Shown here in pieces: positions 14,487 to 23,022 of a DNA stretch of 35,552 nt. Source of the stretch: Bdellovibrionales bacterium (lineage in GTDB: Bacteria > Bdellovibrionota > UBA1018 > CAIMNF01); the NCBI GenBank assembly GCA_947462765.1, contig CANHQK010000021.1, forward strand, positions 1-35,552, written 5' to 3'. Position 1 is the stretch's first letter, and each line of letters starts with the position of its first letter. The position numbers and the translations under genes were made by a program. Under the pieces are notes generated by a model. The model was given only the letters and a program-made list of their open reading frames with translations, did no database searches and had not been told where the DNA came from.

Positions 14487-15089
14487 TTACGGGAGTTTCT
14501 TGAATCCGTTCAGGATCACGGCTGCGCACAACTCGGCCGTGAACATTCCGCCCATTCCTGTTCGGGGCACATGCACGAAGCCGAACCAAGGCGCATCGGG
14601 AGCCGACCAGTGACGGGACATCCGCGCGCAAAGGTGATTGCAAATGAAATACCCGGGATTCAGCGAGGTGCGGATCCGGGAAAAAGCCTCGAACGGAAAT
14701 CGCAGGGGGAGCGTATCGTCAGGGCGGAGTTCAGGGAAGATCGGCGATTTCGAACGGATGACTCCCGCATTGTCCGCAAGGTCCGGAACATCATCCAAAT
14801 TGTTCGCGCGCGTTTCGATCTTGAATTCCTCAGCGCCCTCTCCAATCGAGAGCACGCCCTCGATCCGGATTCCCTTTGAAGCCAACTCCGACACCCGGGC
14901 CAGAAGGGATTCTGTACACCGGTCATACTCCACCGGTAAGATGTGAGGATGGATCCGGGTTGAGAGGTCTGTTTCTAGACCGGCGAGGCGGATCACCTCA
15001 TTCAATACCGCTTCGGAATTATTCACGGATCTGCCAGCAAAGGGCTGAAAGGCGGTCAAAAGCCAATGACGCTGGTTTTTGCCGGCCAT
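14487..15089 (-). CDS. pcp: pyroglutamyl-peptidase I-like cysteine peptidase (family C15)
   Basis: 200 aa. The opening LLTAFQPFAGRSVNNSEAVL matches the family's LLTGFEPFGG...N(P/S)S. HILPVEYDR and VLSIGEGAEEFKIETRANNLDD (with the active-region Glu) follow. The catalytic Cys is in GYFICNHL, matching the GxYLCN motif, and the catalytic His in FVHVPRTG. Pcp removes N-terminal pyroglutamate from peptides in the cytoplasm. Divergence in the first motif (A and Q for G and E) makes exact substrate specificity uncertain. The ATG follows the topA stop with no gap (TGAATG), so this is the last gene of a ddl-topA-pcp operon. Confidence 0.82.
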   Translation of the reverse strand: MAGKNQRHWLLTAFQPFAGRSVNNSEAVLNEVIRLAGLETDLSTRIHPHILPVEYDRCTESLLARVSELASKGIRIEGVLSIGEGAEEFKIETRANNLDDVPDLADNAGVIRSKSPIFPELRPDDTLPLRFPFEAFSRIRTSLNPGYFICNHLCARMSRHWSAPDAPWFGFVHVPRTGMGGMFTAELCAAVILNGFKKLP

Positions 15090-17705
15090 TCAGGACTTCT
15101 TTTTCCGGCTTTTCTTTTTCGTCGATGAGGTCGATTCAAGCTCGGCTCGCGCCTTCACAATCTCGATCGCTTGTTCGAGGGTGAGCTTCTCGGCATCCAT
15201 TTCTTTGGGTACGGTGGCGTTCACCTTGCCCCATTTGAGGTACATGCCGTACTTTCCATCCAAAAGCTCAATGTCCTGTTCTTCGTATTTTCCCACGGTC
15301 TTCAGGGCCTGGGCGCCACGGCGATGCTTCTTCTCCTCGCGCAACAACTCCATGGCACGATCGAACGTGATGGTGAACACATTGTCGTCTTTTTTGAGAG
15401 AGCGGAAGTCTCCATCACACATCACGTAAGGACCGAACCTTCCGAGATTGGTGAGGACCGGCTTTTGCTTGTCCGGATGGAGTCCCAGTTCGCGGGGCAA
15501 AGAAAGAAGCTCGAGAGCTTTTTCGAGTTCGATGGTCTTCGGATCCATTCCTTTTAAGAGCGAAGCGCGCCTGGGCTTCGGCTGGTCGTCGGTGACCGGT
15601 CCGAGCTGAACATAGGGCCCGTAGCGACCGGAAAGGCAGTACACATCGAGCCCGGATTTAGGATCTTTTCCGAGGCTCTGAGGGCCCTTCTCGGAAGCAA
15701 TCAGCAGATCCTCGACCTGCGTGACCGTCAGATCGCCGGGGGCGATGTCATCCGGAATGGTGGCATGAATCTCTTCCGCACCCGCTTTGCCCGGCTTCAC
15801 CACATAGGCGCCGTAGCGACCGATCTTGACCTCGACTTCTTTCAGATGGTCGAGCTGAACGGTACGCGATTCGGTCGGGTTGATCTTCTTTTCCTGGTTT
15901 TTGACCTGCTCGGCGAGGCCTGATTTTCCGCTGAAAAACTGCTTCAGGTAGGGGAGGTACTCCCGCTTTCCTTCTGCAATCTCGTCGAGGGAGTTTTCCA
16001 TCTCCGAGGTGAATCGGTAGTCGACGAGGTTCTCAAAGTGATTCTCGAGCAACTGGATCACTGCCACCCCGGTAAAAGTGGGAACGAGTGCATTGCCGAG
16101 CTTCCGGACGTAGCCCCGATCGAGGATGGTGTCGATGATGGAGGCATAGGTCGACGGACGGCCGATGCCTTCTTTTTCGAGTTGTTGAACGAGTGAGGCT
16201 TCGGTGAAGCGGGCAGGGGGTTTGGTGGTGTGAGACTGGGCTTCGATCGAATCCACCGAGACTTTGTCTCCGGATTTCATCTCGGGCAGAATCACTTCGC
16301 GGTCCTCGAGTGAGGCCTCCGGGTCGTCGGTCCCTTCCACGTAAGCACGGAGGAATCCGGGAAAGAGGATGCGGGATCCGCTCGCCGAAAAAGTCACTTT
16401 GTCTTTTCCTGCTTGGGCTTCGATGCGGACGCTGACCGAGAGCTTCCGCGCTTCAGCCATCTGGCAAGCCACGGTACGCATCCAGATCATCTCGTACAGG
16501 GCGAGTTCACGACCGGTGAGTCCAGTTTCGCGAGGGTGCTTGAATTCAGCGCCGGCCGGACGGATGGCTTCGTGCGCTTCCTGGGCGCCCTTGTTTTTGG
16601 AGCTGAATTGTCTTGGCTCAGGCGAGAGGTATTCCTTGCCGTAAAGCTCCTCTACTGCGTTTCTGGCTCCACGGATCGCTTCGCTCGAAAGATTGGGCGA
16701 ATCCGTACGCATATAGGTGATGAAGCCCTGTTCGTAAAGGCTTTGTGCGGTCCTCATGGCGTCGCGAGCCGACATCCCGAGCTTGCGGTTGGCTTCCTGC
16801 TGGAGACTCGAGGTGATGAAGGGAATGGAGGGCTTCTGGGTGAATTGTTTTTCTTCGACCGACTGGACCGTGTAGTCAGCCGTTCTAAGCGCATCCTCGA
16901 GTCTGCGTGCTTCGGTCGATTCGAGAAGGAGGATCTCGCCGTCCTTTTTTTCGAGGAGCTTGCCGGTGGACTCATCAAAATCCTTGGTGGTCGCGATCCG
17001 CTTGCCGTTCAGGGCAATGGTCTTTGCGGTGAATATCCCGCCATTCGCACCTGACTTTTTAAGTTCCGCTTCGAGGTTCCAATACGTCGCGCTCCTGAAG
17101 CGGATGCGTTCGCGCTCGCGGGCCACGATCAAGCGGAGTCCGGCAGACTGCACCCGGCCGGCCGAAAGACCGTAGGCGATCTTTTTCCAGATCAGAGGTG
17201 AAACGGTGTATCCCACCAGTCGATCGAGGATCCGGCGTGTCTCCTGGGCACGGACCAGTCGCATATCGACCTCGCGTGTGTCCGCCAGTGCCTGTTCGAT
17301 CGCGGTCTTGGTGATTTCGTGAAACACCATTCGTTTCACAGGAATCTTCGGTTTCAGCACCTCGAGCAGGTGCCACGAGATGGATTCTCCTTCGCGGTCC
17401 TCGTCGGTTGCGAGGTAGAGGATCTCAGCTTGGGCCAGTTTCTTTTTCAGATCAGTGATGACCTTGGACTTCCCTTTCGGGACGACATACAGGGGCTCGA
17501 AGTCCTGATCGACGTTGACGCCCACCTTGGCCCACTCTTCTTTCTTGAACTTTTCAGGGATGTCAGCGGCGGACTGGGGCAGATCTCGGATATGACCCAT
17601 CGATGCCTCGACCACATAGGACTTGGGCAGGAACTTTCGAATGGTCTTGGCTTTCGTGGGTGACTCGACGATCACCAGGCAGTTTTTTGACGTTTCTTTG
17701 GCCAC
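15090..17705 (-). CDS. topA: DNA topoisomerase I
   Basis: 871 aa, type IA. The TOPRIM domain has LVIVESPTKAKTIRKFLP and ATDEDREGESISWHL (acidic metal-binding DxD). The active-site Tyr lies in GFITYMRTDSPNLSSEA. Instead of Cys4 zinc fingers, the C-terminus holds about four TopA C-terminal repeats of the GxYGxYV type (IGRYGAYVVKPG, SGRYGPYVQLGP, LGRFGPYVMCDG, DGKYGMYLKWGK) and ends in a Lys/Arg/Ser tail for DNA binding. It relaxes negative supercoils and is normally essential. The start is a GTG at 17705, supported by AAGAGGTGAG five bases upstream, a ribosome-binding site that contains the ddl stop codon. It is the middle gene of the ddl-topA-pcp unit. Confidence 0.96.
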   Translation of the reverse strand: MAKETSKNCLVIVESPTKAKTIRKFLPKSYVVEASMGHIRDLPQSAADIPEKFKKEEWAKVGVNVDQDFEPLYVVPKGKSKVITDLKKKLAQAEILYLATDEDREGESISWHLLEVLKPKIPVKRMVFHEITKTAIEQALADTREVDMRLVRAQETRRILDRLVGYTVSPLIWKKIAYGLSAGRVQSAGLRLIVARERERIRFRSATYWNLEAELKKSGANGGIFTAKTIALNGKRIATTKDFDESTGKLLEKKDGEILLLESTEARRLEDALRTADYTVQSVEEKQFTQKPSIPFITSSLQQEANRKLGMSARDAMRTAQSLYEQGFITYMRTDSPNLSSEAIRGARNAVEELYGKEYLSPEPRQFSSKNKGAQEAHEAIRPAGAEFKHPRETGLTGRELALYEMIWMRTVACQMAEARKLSVSVRIEAQAGKDKVTFSASGSRILFPGFLRAYVEGTDDPEASLEDREVILPEMKSGDKVSVDSIEAQSHTTKPPARFTEASLVQQLEKEGIGRPSTYASIIDTILDRGYVRKLGNALVPTFTGVAVIQLLENHFENLVDYRFTSEMENSLDEIAEGKREYLPYLKQFFSGKSGLAEQVKNQEKKINPTESRTVQLDHLKEVEVKIGRYGAYVVKPGKAGAEEIHATIPDDIAPGDLTVTQVEDLLIASEKGPQSLGKDPKSGLDVYCLSGRYGPYVQLGPVTDDQPKPRRASLLKGMDPKTIELEKALELLSLPRELGLHPDKQKPVLTNLGRFGPYVMCDGDFRSLKKDDNVFTITFDRAMELLREEKKHRRGAQALKTVGKYEEQDIELLDGKYGMYLKWGKVNATVPKEMDAEKLTLEQAIEIVKARAELESTSSTKKKSRKKKS

Positions 17706-17711
17706 CGGGGC

Positions 17712-18845
17712 TCACCTCTTATTCCGGAGTAATGCAAGCTCGATGAGTTTAGTCAAGAGCTCCGTATAAGGGATGCCACTCACTTCGAAGAGTTTGGGGA
17801 ACATCGAGATGCTCGTGAAACCGGGAAGTGTGTTCACTTCGTTCATGTAAAAGGCTCCGGAATCACGATCGAGGAAAAGGTCGACCCGGGCGTAGCCCTC
17901 GAGCTCCAGAGTGACGAAGATTTTCTCTACCATCTGCGTCATCTTTTGGTACTGTTCGGGAGTGATCTCGGCCGGGATCTTGAAAACCGCCCCCGCCTCG
18001 TCGTTGTACTTGGCATCGTAGGTGTAAAATTCGTGAGTCGGAATGATTTCGGCCGGCGTGCTCACGAAAGGTTTCAGCGAGCGGTCGGGGTTCTGGAGAA
18101 CTGAGAATTCGATTTCGCGGGCAGTGATCGCTTTTTCGATCAGGACCTTATTGTCGTAACGGAAGGCCTCTTCCAATTTAGGAAGGAACTCTTCACGCGT
18201 CTTGACCTTGTACACGCCGACTGAAGATCCCTCACGCGCAGCCTTCACAAAGACGGGGAATCCGAATGCGTTTTGGACCTCGTTCCGGAGCAGTTCCCGC
18301 TTCTGGATGGAATCCCAGGATCGCGCCACACGATAGGGTACCACCGGGATGTCCGCATGCTCTGCAAGTCGTTTAGCGACTTCCTTGTCCATTCCGATCG
18401 CGGATCCGATCACTCCGCTTCCGGTATAGGCAACTTCGGCACTCTCGAATAGGCCTTGAAGGGTCCCGTCTTCGCAGTTCTTTCCGTGGAGCATGGGGAT
18501 CAGGACATCGACCATCTCCATCTTCCCCGCATGGGCCACATCCAAGTAGGTGAACACTGCTTTCGGGCGTCCGCGAGAATCCTTGTGAGGGCGTGGAAGG
18601 AGGACGACTTCGGGGGTCATGACTGCTTGCGGAAGGCTGCTTTCGCCGCTTTGCGCAAAGCTTTCCGGGACATTGGCCCAGTGAAAGGTGCCCTGTTTGT
18701 CGATATAAATGGTTCTGGGTTCAAACCTCTTTCGATCCAAGCGCTTGAATACGCTTGCTGCAGAGCGAAGCGAAACCTCGTGTTCGCTACTCCGGCCTCC
18801 ATAGAGGATGCCAACGATGATCTTTTCCCCGGGAACATTCGCCAT
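17712..18845 (-). CDS. ddl: D-alanine--D-alanine ligase
   Basis: 377 aa, of DdlA-like length. Visible motifs: ILYGGRSSEHEVSLRSAASV (N-terminal Ddl motif with the catalytic Glu), MLHGKNCEDGTLQGLFE (usually HGxxGEDG; here one Gly is Cys), PVFVKAAREGSSVGVYKV (ATP-grasp Lys and Ser-rich loop), EIEFSVL, and NEVNTLPGFTSISMFPKL (metal and substrate-binding Asn/Ser). It joins two D-Ala molecules for peptidoglycan precursors, using ATP and Mg2+. It heads the ddl-topA-pcp operon, separated from topA by 6 bp. No Shine-Dalgarno sequence is visible; a -10 box ends 6 bp before the ATG, suggesting a leaderless message. It is divergent from the dehydrogenase gene. Confidence 0.95.
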   Translation of the reverse strand: MANVPGEKIIVGILYGGRSSEHEVSLRSAASVFKRLDRKRFEPRTIYIDKQGTFHWANVPESFAQSGESSLPQAVMTPEVVLLPRPHKDSRGRPKAVFTYLDVAHAGKMEMVDVLIPMLHGKNCEDGTLQGLFESAEVAYTGSGVIGSAIGMDKEVAKRLAEHADIPVVPYRVARSWDSIQKRELLRNEVQNAFGFPVFVKAAREGSSVGVYKVKTREEFLPKLEEAFRYDNKVLIEKAITAREIEFSVLQNPDRSLKPFVSTPAEIIPTHEFYTYDAKYNDEAGAVFKIPAEITPEQYQKMTQMVEKIFVTLELEGYARVDLFLDRDSGAFYMNEVNTLPGFTSISMFPKLFEVSGIPYTELLTKLIELALLRNKR

Positions 18846-18851
18846 GACAGA

Positions 18852-18881
18852 AGGGTAGCACCTCTGCTAGTGTCATCCCAA
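18852..18881 (-). promoter_or_regulatory. sigma70-type promoter of the ddl operon
   Basis: On the minus strand TTGGGA (18881-18876), an 18-bp spacer and TACCCT (18857-18852, preceded by TGC as an extended -10) are followed after 6 bp by the ddl ATG. The transcript would start at about the A of ATG. Confidence 0.45.
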
Positions 18882-18912
18882 ACAAAAATCTTGCTGAAAA
18901 CAGGAGTGAATC

Positions 18913-20205
18913 ATGAGTCACAACTTGAGATCCGGTCTGTACGAAACCTCCCCCCTTTATCAAAACGCGGTCATGGACCTCGAGATGGCGGGGAAGACCA
19001 TGGGGCTCTCCTCCAACGTTCTTGAGCGCCTGAAAATGCCGAAGAAAGCGATGTGTGTCAGCATTCCGGTGCGCATGGATGACGGTTCTGTGAAGACTTT
19101 CGAAGGCTACCGCGTGCAACACAGCACCACTCTCGGACCGGGTAAGGGCGGGATCCGCTTCCATCCTGAAGTGAATCTCTCCGAAGTCTCCGCTCTGGCC
19201 ATGCTCATGACCATGAAGTGCTCCCTCGTCGGGCTCCCGCTCGGTGGCGCTAAAGGCGGAATCCGGGTTGATCCTTCGCAGCTTTCACGCGCTGAACAGC
19301 AAGCGCTCACCCGGAGGTTCACCATGGAAATCATTTCCATGATCGGACCCGAGCAAGACATTCCGGCTCCGGATGTCGGAACCGACGGTCAACACATGGC
19401 CTGGATGATGGATACTTACTCGATGGCCAAAGGCCATGCTGTTCCGGGCGTGGTGACGGGCAAGCCGATGGAAATCGGCGGTTCCGCGGGACGTCCCGAG
19501 TCTACCGGTCGTGGTGTAGTGTACGTGATTGAGCACGCCATTGAATTGCTGAAGAAGCAGAACAAAGCGGATTTCAAATTGAATCAATGCACGGCTGCGG
19601 TTCACGGATTCGGCAAGGTCGGAACCGTAGCAGCCGAGGAGCTTGCGATCCGGGGTTGTAAAGTTGTTGCCGTGAGTGATTTCTTTGGCGGGATTTACGA
19701 CAAAAACGGCCTCGACATCAAGGATGTGAATGCTTACATGGCCAAGAACCGGACCCTCAAGGGCTACCCCAAGGCCGAAGCCATCACCAATGAACAACTG
19801 ATCGCGCTGAATGTGGACATCCTGGTCCCTGCCGCGATCGACGGGGTCATCACTCGCGAGAACATGAAAAATGTCAAAGCGAAGATCATCAGTGAGGGCG
19901 CCAACGGTCCGATCACCTCCGAGGCGCAGCAGTATCTGGAGAGTCAGGGCGTTTACATCATTCCTGACATTCTCGCAAACGCCGGTGGCGTGATCGTGTC
20001 TTACTTCGAATGGGTCCAGGGTCTCCAGCAATTCTTCTGGAACGAGAAGGAAGTGAACGAAAAGCTCGCCGAGATCATGGCCCGCGCATTCCACCGGGTC
20101 GCGGGGAACGCTGAAAAATTCAATTGCGGCATGAAAACAGCCGCCCTGATCACCTCGGTTGAGCGCTTGTCCCAGGCAATGCTCCTTCGTGGCCTCTTTC
20201 CTTGA
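18913..20205 (+). CDS. gdhA: Glu/Leu/Phe/Val dehydrogenase, probably NAD-type glutamate dehydrogenase
   Basis: 430 aa. The substrate domain has GYRVQHSTTLGPGKGGIRFH, MTMKCSLVGLPLGGAKGGI (with the conserved Lys residues), and PAPDVGTDGQHMAWMMDTYS. The Rossmann domain has AAVHGFGKVGTVAAEEL, with GxGxxG-like VHGFGKVG, and SDFFGG. The C-terminal ANAGGVIVSYFEWVQ closes the active site. The chain length and the GYRVQH...GGAKGG pattern fit hexameric GudB/RocG-type glutamate dehydrogenases, which interconvert glutamate and 2-oxoglutarate. Leucine or other branched-chain specificity cannot be excluded. Unlike its divergent partner ddl, it has a good Shine-Dalgarno sequence (CAGGAGTGAATC). It is followed after 7 bp by a secreted enzyme gene. 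Confidence 0.9.
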   Translation: MSHNLRSGLYETSPLYQNAVMDLEMAGKTMGLSSNVLERLKMPKKAMCVSIPVRMDDGSVKTFEGYRVQHSTTLGPGKGGIRFHPEVNLSEVSALAMLMTMKCSLVGLPLGGAKGGIRVDPSQLSRAEQQALTRRFTMEIISMIGPEQDIPAPDVGTDGQHMAWMMDTYSMAKGHAVPGVVTGKPMEIGGSAGRPESTGRGVVYVIEHAIELLKKQNKADFKLNQCTAAVHGFGKVGTVAAEELAIRGCKVVAVSDFFGGIYDKNGLDIKDVNAYMAKNRTLKGYPKAEAITNEQLIALNVDILVPAAIDGVITRENMKNVKAKIISEGANGPITSEAQQYLESQGVYIIPDILANAGGVIVSYFEWVQGLQQFFWNEKEVNEKLAEIMARAFHRVAGNAEKFNCGMKTAALITSVERLSQAMLLRGLFP

Positions 20206-20212
20206 GGCGGGG

Positions 20213-21367
20213 ATGATCTCGGCAATCGCTTTTGTGCTCCTCCTGTTTTCAGGTCAAGCCATGGCTTGGGACGGGCATCGTCTCATTCATGATCGACTGA
20301 TTCCTGCAATCGAGGAAGCTAGTAGGCGCCACCTCGTCCAGAAGGTCAAGATCCCCTGTCAGGAGGATGAGCGTCGTGAAATCGAGAATCTGGCTCGAAC
20401 TCTCGGAGTCAATGCTTCCAAGATTCCTTTGCACTCGACCGCGAAGTGCGGAAAGAAAATTCTGTCCACAGAGAGTACGGTTGCAGAGCTGTTTTTGTCC
20501 GATTGGGTCGATGAACCTGATTTCGGAATGGACCAGGATCTGCCTGCCGAAGCGGATCCTGCGGGAGACCGTGCCTGGATGGGTGGGTTGAACGGGCCGA
20601 CCTCGCAGGGCTTCCGGCACATGGTTTTTCCAGGGTTTGAGTGGGCCTCACCTGTTCGCTCGATCCAGATTCCATTCCGCCCGGTCGGTCAGGCGCTCGA
20701 GAGGATTCGGGTTCTGCGTTCCGCTTCAGATCGTTATCGTAAGGAGCAAAATCTTTTTTGGGCGCTACGTCTCCTGAATTGGGAACTGCATTTGATCCAG
20801 GACCTTCATCAGCCCTTCCATGTCACCCAGGTCCCGCATGTGCAGATGTTGCCGTGGAAGTCGATTTTCAGCGGCTTCGTTGCGAGATCGACCCAGACCA
20901 TGGCGAACTACCATTTCGCCTACGAGGGTCTGGTGCAGGAGATGCTTCGGGAAAAGACCGAGGGAGCGCTAGGAGAGTGTTTGGCGGGTGAGGACAGTCG
21001 GGTGTTCTCGGATCCGTCCGAGTTGATGCTCGAGCCCCGCAAAGAAGCCTGGGGTCTCGGGCGCGCACTTCTCGGTTTGCTGGGAGATTATCCCAAATCG
21101 ACCGCGGTCAATCTGCCTCAAGGTATTGGCGGGATCGATTATTTCGGATTGGTTCGCGGCAAACCTCTGTTTGTGAACGACGAGGAATCCGACTTTCTCG
21201 ATCGTGATGAGAAACGGGCGGTGGAGCGATCTTCGGTGGTCGTCGGAGCGGTTGACTCACTCAAGTCGGCGACCTGCGGGCTGTTCCGGGTGATGGGCGC
21301 CTACACTCGAGGCGAGATCGGCCGGTTTTTCGAAGACTCCTCGATTTCAATCAAAACAGGAAAGTGA
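20213..21367 (+). CDS. secreted zinc-dependent S1/P1-nuclease / phospholipase C-like enzyme
   Basis: 384 aa from the ATG at 20213, which is preceded by TTGAGGCGGGG; an earlier in-frame ATG at 20159 lies inside the dehydrogenase. The signal peptide (MISAIAFVLLLFSGQAMA) would be cut before Trp19, leaving a mature N-terminus WDGHRLIH. In S1/P1 nucleases and bacterial zinc phospholipase C the free amino group and carbonyl of an N-terminal Trp bind zinc, and a nearby His is a ligand. The core motif HLIQDLHQPFH (His193, Asp197, His199, His203) matches HxxxDxHQPxH. A further HxxxE (YHFAYEG, His234, Glu238) matches the Glu seen in phospholipase C rather than the Asp of S1. The substrate, nucleic acid or phospholipid, is therefore open. 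Its 3' end overlaps the convergent EEP gene by 67 bp. Confidence 0.8.
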   Translation: MISAIAFVLLLFSGQAMAWDGHRLIHDRLIPAIEEASRRHLVQKVKIPCQEDERREIENLARTLGVNASKIPLHSTAKCGKKILSTESTVAELFLSDWVDEPDFGMDQDLPAEADPAGDRAWMGGLNGPTSQGFRHMVFPGFEWASPVRSIQIPFRPVGQALERIRVLRSASDRYRKEQNLFWALRLLNWELHLIQDLHQPFHVTQVPHVQMLPWKSIFSGFVARSTQTMANYHFAYEGLVQEMLREKTEGALGECLAGEDSRVFSDPSELMLEPRKEAWGLGRALLGLLGDYPKSTAVNLPQGIGGIDYFGLVRGKPLFVNDEESDFLDRDEKRAVERSSVVVGAVDSLKSATCGLFRVMGAYTRGEIGRFFEDSSISIKTGK

Positions 21368-22113
21368 TCCGAGAAGGTTCCCGTATCAGGCACTTCAACT
21401 CTCAGGGGTTTGAACCTGGATTTTTTCAGAATGAAACCGTCCAGGCGCTCGTGTGGCTCGGGCGTCGGGTAGGTCGGCCCCGGAGAGGGGATGGCTTCGA
21501 ACTCGTGACTCAAGTCTTCATGGACATCGATCGATCCATTGAAGTCTCCTCCGCAAAGATCAGGCGTGAAGTCCCTGATCCGCTCATCGAGTCGCAGAAG
21601 GTGCAGCTTTCGATTCTCCTGAGAGAAAGCCTCAAGGTGTAGGTTGACGATCCTGAGCCCGCCCGTTTCAACCATCTGGAAGTACCGGTGAAGGTACAGC
21701 CGATTGTACCACTCCGGGTTTTCCCGTGGTTTCGGGAGAAGGTCGTTCTGGAGACTCTTGATTGGAAATCGGGATAAGATGCCTCCACCGGAGCGGATCC
21801 TGCCGAAGTGATTCAGGGGATTCCATCCGGGGTAGGGCACCCAGGGAAGATCCCAACTGGTACAGTGTGAGCGGTGGATCAGGCCCGAACGTCGAGCCAG
21901 TGTGTCGAGTTGGTTGCGCCGGAATGAGCGGGAGGAGTCGAAATCCACTTCTTGCAGGAGGGCGATATCAGTACCGGTGTTCCGGATGAGCGTGGCCATG
22001 GCGCTCAGCGTGTTTTCGTAGTGCACGGCCGGATGACGTCGCCACCCCGGAGTGCCTTCCGACCCGTTCCCGTGCGCATATGAGATATTCCAAGTCAGGA
22101 TTTTAAGCCCCAT
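21301..22113 (-). CDS. endonuclease/exonuclease/phosphatase (EEP) family protein
   Basis: 270 aa from the ATG at 22113. EEP-fold motifs appear in order: KILTWNIS at the N-terminus, IALLQEVDFD (metal-binding Glu), SGGGILSRFPI, IVNLHLEAFSQENRKLHLLRL, CGGDFNGS (catalytic DxN), DGFILK, and TFSDHFPVLIEIE (catalytic SDH). Members hydrolyse phosphodiester or phosphomonoester bonds in DNA, sugars-on-lipids or nucleotides; the substrate here cannot be inferred. There is no signal peptide. The frame is open upstream to 22785, but that part is antisense to the beta-lactamase-fold gene and is rejected. The last 22 codons overlap the 3' end of the S1/P1-like gene; the conserved fold ends before the overlap. 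Confidence 0.85.
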   Translation of the reverse strand: MGLKILTWNISYAHGNGSEGTPGWRRHPAVHYENTLSAMATLIRNTGTDIALLQEVDFDSSRSFRRNQLDTLARRSGLIHRSHCTSWDLPWVPYPGWNPLNHFGRIRSGGGILSRFPIKSLQNDLLPKPRENPEWYNRLYLHRYFQMVETGGLRIVNLHLEAFSQENRKLHLLRLDERIRDFTPDLCGGDFNGSIDVHEDLSHEFEAIPSPGPTYPTPEPHERLDGFILKKSRFKPLRVEVPDTGTFSDHFPVLIEIEESSKNRPISPRV

Positions 22114-22128
22114 GATAGTCTTCACAGT

Positions 22129-23022
22129 ATGAGGATCATCGTCGTGGATTGCAAATACGTCGAAAACGAATTCGCCGCGGCGTATCTTCTGGTTGATGGA
22201 GATCGCGGGTTTTTCATCGAATGCAATACGAACCATGCCTTGCCGCATCTGGTTCAGGCGGCCCGGAGTGAGGGGCTTTCTCCGGACCAGATCGAGGGAC
22301 TGCTCATCACCCATGTCCACCTCGACCATGCAGGTGGTGCGGGCCTGTTTTTGAAGACCTTTCCGAATGCCATCCTGTACGCACATCCGAAAGCGGCTCG
22401 CCATGCTATCGATCCTTCCCGATTGGTGGAAAGTGCCACACGTGTTTATGGAGAGGCCTTCATGGATCGTCTGTACGGCACCATTCTTCCCTGTTCGGTC
22501 GAGCGGGTCCGGGAAGTCACGGACGGGGCAAGGGTCCCGTTCGGTCCTGAAGGACTGGAAATCCGTCATGTGCGGGGGCATGCGAACCATCATGTGATCG
22601 CACGCGAGCCGGTCTCGGGGACTGTCTTTACAGGAGACGCCTTCGGAGTGAGCTATCCGGTTGCGAATACCCGCGGGATCGTGGCCATTCCCTCGACCAG
22701 TCCCACCGATTTCGACGGTGAAGAGGCTTTGAAAGCGATCGATATGATTGAGTCGATGCATCCCGAGCGGGTCGCCTTGACCCACTACGGATTCATTGAG
22801 AAGGATCTCATTCCAATTGTAGCGGATCAGCTCCGGACCGGCATTCGGACTTCGATGGAGATCGTGTCGGAGATCCGATCGGGTACTCTTCTCCCAGAGA
22901 GAGTCGAAAGTGAACTGTTCTCAAGGATCGGTGCTGGCATGCGATCTCTGGATCTGGGCACCTTCGGGATTGATCTGAAAGTGAACGCGCAAGGTCTCAT
23001 TCACGCGGCGACCAAGTCCTGA
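22129..23022 (+). CDS. metallo-beta-lactamase-fold hydrolase
   Basis: 297 aa. The metal-binding motif THVHLDHAGG (His62, His64, Asp66, His67) and the later ligands VRGHANHH, TGDAFG and LTHYG are in the expected order for a dinuclear-zinc MBL hydrolase of the glyoxalase II type. The N-terminal VENEFAAAYLLVDGDRGFFI matches the family's 'N.YLI...G..LID' start, here with IECN. The substrate is unknown; thioesters, lactones and nucleotides are all possible in the family. It starts only 15 bp from the divergent EEP start, with TAGTCT (22116-22121) ending 7 bp before the ATG. Its stop abuts the stop of the convergent HD gene. Confidence 0.88.
   Translation: MRIIVVDCKYVENEFAAAYLLVDGDRGFFIECNTNHALPHLVQAARSEGLSPDQIEGLLITHVHLDHAGGAGLFLKTFPNAILYAHPKAARHAIDPSRLVESATRVYGEAFMDRLYGTILPCSVERVREVTDGARVPFGPEGLEIRHVRGHANHHVIAREPVSGTVFTGDAFGVSYPVANTRGIVAIPSTSPTDFDGEEALKAIDMIESMHPERVALTHYGFIEKDLIPIVADQLRTGIRTSMEIVSEIRSGTLLPERVESELFSRIGAGMRSLDLGTFGIDLKVNAQGLIHAATKS

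Noticed and set aside
22114-22785. Upstream extension of the EEP gene frame on the minus strand
   Set aside because: It is antisense to the complete beta-lactamase-fold gene and shows no domain. The EEP fold begins exactly at the ATG at 22113.
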